Source: Baffinella frigidus (taxonomy: Eukaryota; Cryptophyceae; Cryptomonadales; Baffinellaceae). From it: a stretch of 16,802 nucleotides of DNA. The position numbers and the translations under genes are program-made. Shown in pieces: positions 13,025 through 16,802 of the stretch. The stretch lies in NCBI GenBank assembly GCA_026770585.1, contig MU647253.1, forward strand, positions 16,490 to 33,291. The letters are read 5' to 3'. How positions within the stretch are numbered: the first letter of the stretch is position 1; each line of letters starts with the position of its first letter. Under the pieces are notes generated by a model that saw only the letters and a program-made list of their open reading frames with translations, did not search any database and was not told the origin of the DNA.

Positions 13025-13080
13025 GATTTCCTGGGCCTTGAAATGCTCCGCCTTCGCCTCCTGTGCCGCACCATTTCATA
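13025..13080 (+). CDS. Candidate exon, DFLGLEMLRLRLLCRTIS
   Basis: After TGGGCCCAG it reads DFLGLEMLRLRLLCRTIS and then TA. If the palindromic element at 13081-13244 is removed exactly, the next base completes Tyr and the frame continues YDYIASKNQDASIGFEGTSK. This is attractive because the downstream part is clearly coding and starts without any AG acceptor close by. A conventional alternative would use a GT inside this stretch (CTGTGCC) and the AAAG at 13260-13263. The family is not recognised. Confidence 0.4.
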
Positions 13081-13083
13081 GGG

Positions 13084-13243
13084 AAACCCACGGAAAGTTC
13101 GGTAGTTTCCCCACGGATTTAGGTAGGACCTACCTACCGTAGACCGTAGGGCTCCTAGGACCAAAATGTCCTAGGATTTTGGCCTACGGTAGGAGGTCCT
13201 AGGCAATGCCGTAGGAGAAACTACCGAACTTTCCGTGGGTTTT
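13084..13243. mobile_element. F3-core element splitting a reading frame
   Basis: Arms AAACCCACGGAAAGTTCGGT and its inverse (ACCGAACTTTCCGTGGGTTT) with AGTTTC/GAAACT continuing. The core has CCTACCGTAG, TCCTAGGACC and GCCTACGGTAGG. Left flank TTTCATAGGG, right flank TACGACTAC. No GT at the left end or AG at the right end. Confidence 0.93.
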
Positions 13244-13244
13244 A

Positions 13245-13302
13245 CGACTACATTGCATCAAAGAACCAGGATGCTTCCATCGGGTTCGAAGGCACCTCCA
13301 AG
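13245..13302 (+). CDS. Unrecognised globular protein exon, YDYIASKNQDASIGFEGTSK
   Basis: The frame reads (Y)DYIASKNQDASIGFEGTSK and ends AAG before the consensus donor GTACGT at 13303, phase 0. Composition and the strong donor make it coding. The 5' limit is uncertain: either the element boundary at about 13244, or an AAAG acceptor at 13263, leaving NQDASIGFEGTSK. It follows the 13025 candidate in frame if the element is excised precisely. The family is not recognised. Confidence 0.58.
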
Positions 13303-13320
13303 GTACGTTAGACGGGCGCG

Positions 13321-13405
13321 GGATTCGAGCCCGCTTGTTAGACGGTCGGCTGGTGTGCCGACCGTCTTGTTAGGCAGTCGGCTGGGTTTCCTGCTGCGAA
13401 GGACG
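13321..13405. repeat. Hairpin-bearing repeat shared with 12228-12284
   Basis: GATTCGAGCCCGCTTGTT, GACGGTCGGCTGGTG and TTTCCTGCTGCGAAGGAC occur in order at both places. Here GACGGTCGGC and GCCGACCGTC (13341-13366) form a perfect 10-bp hairpin absent from the other copy. Confidence 0.8.
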
Positions 13406-13419
13406 CGTGTGAGGATCAG

Positions 13420-13452
13420 GTGCCTCGCTGGTACGGCAGTTCCATCTGGGAG
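13420..13452 (+). CDS. Candidate exon, VPRWYGSSIWE
   Basis: After GAGGATCAG it reads VPRWYGSSIWE up to the start of the element at 13453; the frame then meets a stop within the element. It follows the 13302 exon in phase 0. Two Trp and a Tyr in ten residues make chance less likely, but no family is recognised and the 3' boundary is unknown. Confidence 0.4.
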
Positions 13453-13581
13453 CATAACTGAATCAGTTGCACTTTATGTGCTATGTCAGGCCTTTATGTG
13501 TGGTATGTTAGGGTGGATATGCTATCTTAGACATAACACCAATGCCTGACATAGCATATAAGTGCAACTGGTTCAGTTATG
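13453..13581. mobile_element. 129-nt element with about 38-nt inverted arms
   Basis: CATAACTGAATCAGTTGCAC and TATGTGCTATGTCAGGC are mirrored at the right end (GCCTGACATAGCATATAAGT, GTTCAGTTATG). It directly follows candidate coding sequence. Confidence 0.93.
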
Positions 13582-13708
13582 TCCCGAAATTAAATTGCGC
13601 GGGTTGGTCAAAAGACTCGTGCGGGGAACTCCCTCTCGAAATCCGCTCATCCATGACGGCGCGATCCGCCGATCCTCGTGATCCCATGTACCAACAACTT
13701 AATCTGAG
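13582..13708 (+). CDS. Weak candidate exon, SKDSCGELPLEIRSS
   Basis: An open frame reads PKLNCAGWSKDSCGELPLEI and RSSMTARSADPRDPMYQQL between two elements (ending 13581 and starting 13709). It is not in simple register with the 13420 frame, and no clear splice sites are seen, so it may be non-coding. Otherwise I see nothing in this stretch. Confidence 0.25.
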
Positions 13709-13771
13709 TGAAATTCACTACACGGTACGAGGTTTTAACGGCCGTTTATTCGACCGGGTAGTAAATTTCAC
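13709..13771. mobile_element. F2 element, diverged
   Basis: GTGAAATTCACTACACGG pairs with GGGTAGTAAATTTCAC. The interior lacks the TTTACTAGTAATATT words of other copies. Confidence 0.8.
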
Positions 13772-13823
13772 ACAAAGCACGCTGGGGCTGTTCCTGAGGT
13801 GACAGCCGCTGGGTTGCTGGCAG

Positions 13824-13873
13824 GTGCAACTTCTGACGCGGCATGACGAGTGGTTTCCTCGCGGACTATTCCT
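13824..13873 (+). pseudogene. Copy 1 of the thioredoxin-like exon start
   Basis: After CTGGCAG it reads VQLLTRHDEWFPRG, parallel to VQQLTRHDEWFLAA of the exon at 14230. After an F1 hairpin the copy continues (GGTTCCTCGTGGCGCGCGAC at about 13921, parallel to TTTCTCGCGGCGCGTGAC), so the hairpin was inserted into an exon copy. Confidence 0.82.
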
Positions 13874-13914
13874 AAGTTGACACTCCGGGTTTGCGGTACA
13901 AATCCGGCAACTTT
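13874..13914. mobile_element. F1 hairpin inserted in exon copy 1
   Basis: AAGTTGACACTCCGGGTTTG then CGGTACAAATCCGGCAACTTT. Exon-like sequence resumes on the right with a few bases repeated. Confidence 0.85.
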
Positions 13915-14074
13915 GGCGCGAGCGGTTCCTCGTGGCGCGCGACCCTCCTCGGATTTCGGCTTGGCGTTGGAGCCATTTCGTACTTTTAGGGGACAAAAAC
14001 ACCAGGATTCTACCGGAAATCCTGTAGATGGGAATAGATTCCAGGAGGTGACGTGGTGAGGTTGGGGCGAGCAG

Positions 14075-14138
14075 GTGCAACTTCTGACGCGGCTCTCTCT
14101 CTGCGGCATGCCGAGTGGTTTCCTCGCGGACTATTCCT
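14075..14138 (+). pseudogene. Copy 2 of the thioredoxin-like exon start
   Basis: After GAGCAG it repeats GTGCAACTTCTGACGCGG, then has a 14-nt insertion (CTCTCTCTCTGCGG) and continues CATGCCGAGTGGTTTCCTCG. The insertion breaks the frame. The same F1 hairpin follows. Confidence 0.85.
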
Positions 14139-14179
14139 AAGTTGACACTCCGGGTCCGCGGTACAAATCCGGCAACTTT
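14139..14179. mobile_element. F1 hairpin after exon copy 2
   Basis: Nearly identical to 13874-13914 (TCCGCG for TTTGCG). The exon copy plus hairpin was therefore duplicated as one block. Confidence 0.88.
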
Positions 14180-14229
14180 GCCGCGTAAAAGCACCCCTGC
14201 TCACCAAATCGCCCCGCCCAAATACGCAG

Positions 14230-14376
14230 GTGCAACAGCTGACGCGACATGACGAGTGGTTTCTCGCGGCGCGTGACCCCCCGATCCGCGTCATCCTCTT
14301 CACGAACAACGCGTCGATCTCGCCCGTCTGGCAGTACCTCACCGAGGCCTTCGGCGCGTCGTGCTCCTTCGCTCAG
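14230..14376 (+). CDS. Thioredoxin-fold domain protein, first exon of the domain
   Basis: Encodes 49 residues: VQQLTRHDEWFLAARDPPIR, VILFTNNASISPVWQYLTEA and FGASCSFAQ. Acceptor AATACGCAG, donor GTGAAGCG, phase 0. The pattern of a hydrophobic strand ending LFTN, a loop, a helix (PVWQYLTEAF) and a second strand (CSFAQ) resembles the thioredoxin-fold domains of PDI-like and DnaJ-thioredoxin proteins, where a strand of type VLLFT is followed by P-x-x-x-x-L and then F-x-x-V. No CxxC motif is present, so a redox-inactive domain is likely. It joins in frame to the exon at 15308, which supplies the FP cis-proline strand. Two exon-start copies precede it and four exon-end copies follow it. Confidence 0.6.
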
Positions 14377-14424
14377 GTGAAGCGAACCCCCCGCGCTTGG
14401 GCCAGCTACGGCCTTGCGTAGGCA

Positions 14425-14511
14425 GTGATTCTCTTCACGAACAACGCGAAGATCTCGCCGGTCTGGCAGTACCTCACCGAAGCGTTTGGCGCATCGTGCT
14501 CTTTCGCGCAG
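14425..14511 (+). CDS. Second, intact copy of the thioredoxin-like exon end
   Basis: Encodes VILFTNNAKISPVWQYLTEA and FGASCSFAQ, 29 codons with one amino-acid change (Ser to Lys) relative to the exon at 14230. The acceptor is GTAGGCA followed by G, and the donor is GTTCGAAT. Because the frame and both edges are intact, it could be a mutually exclusive alternative exon end. Including both would repeat a strand and a helix, which is unlikely in one fold. Confidence 0.45.
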
Positions 14512-14593
14512 GTTCGAATCACAGCACGCCACGCCAGGGCGCTAGTGGGGATTTCAGAACGCAGCGTTTCGGTTTCGTGGTACAAATGAGTGT

Positions 14594-14637
14594 GCCTCAC
14601 CGAGGCGTTCGGCGCATCGCATGCTCCTTCGCGCAGC
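14594..14637 (+). pseudogene. Third copy of the exon end, frame and donor broken
   Basis: CCTCACCGAGGCGTTCGGCG then CATCGCATGCTCC has two extra bases, and the donor is changed from CAGGTT to CAGCTT. It is preceded by TTTCGTGGTACAAATGA, a dispersed motif also near 8671, 9451 and 10765. Confidence 0.85.
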
Positions 14638-14689
14638 TTCGAATCACAACACGCCACTTGGCAGGCTTCAATAGGCGGACTGAACACCG

Positions 14690-14745
14690 GGTAGTTGGGC
14701 CTACGGTGTTGCCTACGGTAGGCCGTAAGGGGGCTCCTACGAGAA
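14690..14745. mobile_element. F3 element between exon-end copies
   Basis: CACCGGGTAGTTGGGCCTAC, CCTACGGTAGGCC and GGGGGCTCCTACGAG. Lies between the third and fourth copies of the exon end. Confidence 0.75.
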
Positions 14746-14751
14746 ACCCGG

Positions 14752-14791
14752 GCCTCGCCGAGGCCTTGGGCGCATCGTGCTCATTCGCTCA
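14752..14791 (+). pseudogene. Fourth copy of the exon end
   Basis: Reads EALGASCSFAQ in frame and has the donor GTTCGAATC, so it keeps a usable 5' splice site. Confidence 0.8.
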
Positions 14792-14825
14792 GGTTCGAAT
14801 CAAAACAGGAAGGCTTTAATTGGTT

Positions 14826-14893
14826 ACCGGACTGAAAACCGGGTAGTTAGGCCTACGGTATTGCATACGGTAGGGGCCTAGGGGGGCTCCTAC
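14826..14893. mobile_element. F3 element between exon-end copies
   Basis: ACCGGACTGAAAACCGGGTA then GTTAGGCCTACGGTATTGC and GGGGGGCTCCTAC. Lies between the fourth and fifth exon-end copies. Confidence 0.8.
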
Positions 14894-14909
14894 GTGCTCA
14901 TTCGCTCAG
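14894..14909 (+). pseudogene. Fifth copy of the exon end
   Basis: GTGCTCATTCGCTCAG, then GTGAGGCGACCCCCCGCGCT. The sequence after the donor matches that after the first copy (GTGAAGCGAACCCCCCGCGC), so copies two to four are nested between two halves of one original intron start. Confidence 0.82.
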
Positions 14910-14964
14910 GTGAGGCGACCCCCCGCGCTCCTCATTTCAGTGTTTTTGAACGGGGCGGGGTGGG

Positions 14965-15060
14965 CTAAACCCTGAACCCTAAAACAACCTGAACCCTAAA
15001 TAATGAATAATAAATAATAAATAATAAATAATAAATAACACATAATAAACCCTGAACCCT
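14965..15060. repeat. Telomere-like heptamer patch (CCCTAAA/CCCTGAA and TAAATAA)
   Basis: TAAACCCTGAACCCTAAA, AACCTGAACCCTAAA and AAACCCTGAACCCT flank a (TAAATAA) heptamer run (about 15003-15040). CCCTAAA is the plant/alga/alveolate telomere repeat. Here it is internal, inside an intron of the thioredoxin-like gene. Confidence 0.82.
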
Positions 15061-15073
15061 CACCTGAAATCAG

Positions 15074-15139
15074 GCACGGGAGGACCTCGGGGCGCGATTC
15101 GGGATCTCGAAGGCGATGTTCTTGCGCGTCGTCGCTCTC
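15074..15139 (+). pseudogene. Copy 1 of the exon AREDLGARFGISK
   Basis: After CTGAAATCAG it reads AREDLGARFGISKAMFLRVV then ALV, with Leu instead of the cis-proline-type Pro of the copy at 15308, and then enters a heptamer repeat with no donor. It is preferred as a copy because the Pro is lost. Confidence 0.65.
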
Positions 15140-15141
15140 GT

Positions 15142-15197
15142 TATGGTTTATGGTTTCTTGTGTATGGTTTATGGTTTATGGTTTATGGTTTATGGTT
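15142..15197. repeat. ATGGTTT heptamer array
   Basis: About seven copies of ATGGTTT (equivalently TTTATGG), one base from TTTAGGG, with one diverged unit. It follows exon copy 1. TTTA-rich sequence and two ACTAAACCCTA/TTAAACCCTA words follow to about 15295. Confidence 0.9.
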
Positions 15198-15307
15198 GAT
15201 TATTTATTGTTTATGTTTATTGTTCAGCATTTGTTATTTATTACTAAACCCTAGATACTTCTATTTATTTATTTATTTATTATTAAACCCTACATAACCG
15301 AATTCAG

Positions 15308-15382
15308 GCACGGGAGGACCTTGGGGCGCGATTCGGGATCTCAAAAGCAATGTTCCCGCGCGTCGTCGCTCTCGTCATCCAG
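15308..15382 (+). CDS. Thioredoxin-fold domain protein, second exon of the domain
   Basis: Encodes AREDLGARFGISKAMFPRVV then ALVIQ, 25 codons, phase 0. The acceptor is CCGAATTCAG and the donor is GTCCAAAC. The helix REDLGARFGI followed by a Pro (FPRVVALV) is the classic thioredoxin pattern in which a helix is followed by cis-Pro and a beta strand. Placed after CSFAQ of the exon at 14230 it completes the fold. An in-frame read-through (VQTR) and a possible continuation at 16525 (AIFVQTRYNLFE) suggest the donor may be just after VQTR. Three other partial copies surround it. Confidence 0.6.
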
Positions 15383-15457
15383 GTCCAAACCCGCACGGTG
15401 GACTACGAAACTTTCATCAAAAGTCAACTTACCCTGCGGTAATCAACTTTTGAGGCT

Positions 15458-15482
15458 TGCGCGTCGTCGTTCTAGTCATCCA
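15458..15482 (+). pseudogene. Copy of the end of exon 15308
   Basis: GCGCGTCGTCGTTCTAGTCA, then TCCAG and donor-like GTCCAAAT. This repeats the last nine codons of the exon (RVVVLVIQ in frame). Confidence 0.8.
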
Positions 15483-15496
15483 GGTCCAAATCCACA

Positions 15497-15577
15497 CCAT
15501 TCGAGGCTAGAAATGCGAGTATTTTAAAACGTGGCTTCCTTTACAAGTGGGGCGGTATGTAGTAATTTTCACATAAA
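15497..15577 (-). repeat. Inverted copy of part of the 6814-7021 element
   Basis: The reverse complement matches 6930-7021: TGTGAAAATTACTACA, CCACTTGTAAAGGA, TTCTAGCCTCGA. Contains an F2 half-site. Confidence 0.8.
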
Positions 15578-15610
15578 CAGTTGTGGTTGGTCACGTTACT
15601 CCCTTATATA

Positions 15611-15678
15611 CGGGAAGACCTAGGGGAGAGATTCGGGATCTCAAAGGCGATGTCCCCGCGCGTCGTCGCTCTAGTTAT
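15611..15678 (+). pseudogene. Fourth copy of exon AREDLGARFGISK
   Basis: Reads REDLGERFGISKAMSPRVVA then LVIS. The frame is intact but there is no donor at the end and no clear AG before it. Confidence 0.75.
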
Positions 15679-15697
15679 CTCAACCCCTAGCTCCCAC

Positions 15698-15803
15698 TCG
15701 GTAGACTACGAACCTTTCATCCAAAGTCGCCTTGCCCCGAAACAATAAACCTTGAAGGCTTTTCTGATGCAAATTTGGTCACGCACCACGCTAGATTCAG
15801 CGC
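15698..15803 (+). repeat. Partial relative of the 6246-6383 element
   Basis: CGGTAGACTACGAACCTTTC, TCCAAAGTCG, GGCTTTTCTGATGCAAATTT and GGTCACG follow the left part of 6246-6383 in order. It then joins CACCACGCTAGATTCAGCGC, a word repeated at 15874. Confidence 0.75.
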
Positions 15804-15866
15804 GATAAAACTCAGGCAAAGCTAGGGTTCTGAGAGCGATCGCATGTGATTTTCCCCTCGTAGAGC
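15804..15866 (+). repeat. 63-bp direct repeat, copy 1
   Basis: Identical to 16458-16520 (starts GATAAAACTCAGGCAAAGCT, ends CCCCTCGTAGAGC). Its first part is the end of the TTTTATTCTGG element family, so it may be a solo end of that element plus its target. Confidence 0.9.
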
Positions 15867-15947
15867 GGTCACGCACCACGCTAGATTCAGCGCAGCCGAA
15901 ACCTTGGTAGGCCACCATGTGGCCCTGACTCAGTCCCAGTAATTTGG

Positions 15948-16025
15948 GCTCACCACTTTGGTGAGCACGGGCGCTTCGGAGCGGGAAAGTTGACGGATTT
16001 CTACCGCGACCCAGCATGGCAACTT
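15948..16025. mobile_element. Small hairpin and inverted F1 element
   Basis: GCTCACCACTTTGGTGAGC (15949-15967) is a tight 8-bp hairpin. 15987-16025 is the reverse complement of the F1 element (AAGTTGACGGATTTCTACCG ... GGCAACTT). The region from 16030 to 16188 holds no gene or element I can identify. Confidence 0.7.
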
Positions 16026-16188
16026 GAGAACAGTCGGTCAACCCGAGTGAGGCAGAGCTAGACCCCCCGGTCGCATCCAGGGTTCGGAGCCCGAACCTTG
16101 GGACGATTTTTCACACAAATGTGCACCCAGGGTTTGAGCGCGTGAAGGTTATGAACCCCGCCTGCCCGACCGCCTGCCCGTTACTTGT

Positions 16189-16320
16189 CCGGGGAAACCT
16201 ATTTTTCTTTCATTTGATTCCAATGAAAATTACTACACGGATGCTTTAATATTACTAGTAAAAACGACTTGTGTAGTAATTTTCGTTGCTATCAAATGAA
16301 AGAAAAATAGGTTTCCCCGG
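16189..16320. mobile_element. F2 element with about 48-nt near-perfect arms
   Basis: CCGGGGAAACCTATTTTTCT then TTCATTTGAT, continuing into the F2 pair AATGAAAATTACTACAC / GTGTAGTAATTTTCGTT, mirrored at the right end (AGAAAAATAGGTTTCCCCGG). Outer arms unique to this copy. The interior keeps TTAATATTACTAGTAAA in reverse orientation. Confidence 0.95.
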
Positions 16321-16368
16321 ATAATTACCCCTCGTCACGCACTTCATCGTGTAGATTCCTAGCGCTCT

Positions 16369-16470
16369 CTGAGTTTTATTCTGGCCCGTCCTTAAACGTA
16401 TTGAGGGGCAGAAATCCTGTACAAAGGGGCGAATAGAAAGCCTTTCGGACGAGCCATGATAAAACTCAGG
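16369..16470. mobile_element. Inverted-repeat element, TTTTATTCTGG family, copy 2
   Basis: Ends CTGAGTTTTATTCTGGCCCG and CATGATAAAACTCAGG, interior GAAATCCTGTACAAAGGGGC reversed relative to 6036-6138. The right end overlaps the 63-bp repeat. Confidence 0.87.
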
Positions 16471-16520
16471 CAAAGCTAGGGTTCTGAGAGCGATCGCATG
16501 TGATTTTCCCCTCGTAGAGC
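16458..16520 (+). repeat. 63-bp direct repeat, copy 2
   Basis: Second copy of 15804-15866, followed by AGCGGCACGG instead of GGTCACGCAC. Confidence 0.9.
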
Positions 16521-16524
16521 AGCG

Positions 16525-16593
16525 GCACGGTCCTCTCCGAAAGCGATCTTTGTCCAAACACGCTATAACCTGTTTGAAACGACGTGTCCGCGA
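16525..16593 (+). CDS. Weak candidate exon, AIFVQTRYNLFETTCPR
   Basis: After GTAGAGCAG an open frame reads ARSSPKAIFVQTRYNLFETT then CPR and meets TGA at 16594. ATC-TTT-GTCCAAACACGC echoes the ATC-CAG-GTCCAAACCCGC at the 15382 exon edge, so this may be the true continuation of that exon (VIQVQTR-YNLFE) with intervening elements spliced out. It is equally possibly chance. No RNA or homolog is available to decide. Confidence 0.3.
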
Positions 16594-16619
16594 TGATGAG
16601 CGGCGGGGAGCCCTGAACC

Positions 16620-16802
16620 ACAGACCCAAAACCCGGAACCCGGAACCCGGAACCCGGAACCCGGAACCCGGAACCCGAAATCCGGAACCCGGAACCCGGA
16701 ACCCGGAACCCGAAATCCGGAACCCGGAACCCGGGACCCGGAACCCGGAACCCGGAACCCGAAATCCGGAACCCGGAACCCGGAACCCGGAACCCGGAAC
16801 CC
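16620..16802. repeat. GGAACCC heptamer array at the window end
   Basis: About 25 units of GGAACCC with interspersed CCCGAAATCC variants; the array runs off the end of the window. The reverse complement (TTCCGGG) differs at two positions from TTTAGGG. Probably a telomere-related minisatellite. Confidence 0.95.

Noticed and set aside
13303-13400. tRNA gene on the minus strand, because GCGGGCTCGAATCCCGC looks like a T arm
   Set aside because: No matching acceptor stem, D arm or anticodon arm at the right spacing could be found, and the related sequence at 12228 lacks even the T-stem pairing. More likely a hairpin repeat.
15001-15050. AT-rich TAAATAA run as a polyadenylation region or origin
   Set aside because: It is a heptamer microsatellite between telomere-like repeats, inside the thioredoxin-like gene between exon copies.

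Overview
This is eukaryotic nuclear DNA, not bacterial or viral. The evidence is spliced genes with GT-AG introns, branch-point words (TACTAAC, CTAAC) just upstream of AG acceptors, a recognisable spliceosomal Sm protein, poly-glutamine coding, and very short exons in a sea of palindromic repeats. Interspersed heptamers related to the TTTAGGG telomere repeat would suit an alga, a plant-like protist or an alveolate. The repeat style recalls introner elements of marine protists (prasinophytes, pelagophytes, syndinians and other dinoflagellate relatives). I cannot fix the lineage from the sequence.

Layout. (1) Positions 1-1761, minus strand: the 5' two exons of the core snRNP protein Sm D1, with broken copies of exon 2 in the surrounding introns; the C-terminal part is not in the window. 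(2) 1762-2066: a short divergent intergenic region. (3) About 2067-16600, plus strand: a series of short exons, nearly all phase 0, which I read as one very large gene or two consecutive genes. The first part (2067-9743) encodes a Gln/Pro/Met-rich low-complexity protein with a 20-residue glutamine run. The middle part (11152-13452) encodes a globular protein I do not recognise. The last part (14230-15382, perhaps on to 16593) encodes a thioredoxin-fold domain without a CxxC site. (4) The window ends in a GGAACCC heptamer array.

Most of the window is intron. It is packed with inverted-repeat elements of 50-200 bp in several families. Here F1 is the AAGTTGAC...GTCAACTT hairpin, F2 the ACTACACA...TGTGTAGT hairpin, and F3 the CCTACGGTAGG / CTAACTAC...TTTTCAG family. 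The same palindromic core is often nested inside outer arms that differ from copy to copy. Almost every exon also has partial copies of its own edge lying in the adjacent intron, separated by these elements. The strongest candidate for an undescribed system is therefore a set of modular, hairpin-forming introner-like elements that build and enlarge introns while duplicating exon edges. At least one family carries a branch point plus 3' splice site in its terminal repeat, and one candidate intron has no GT-AG ends.

The exon models are read by eye from reading frame, splice sites and self-similarity. RNA evidence is needed to say which exon copies are used.
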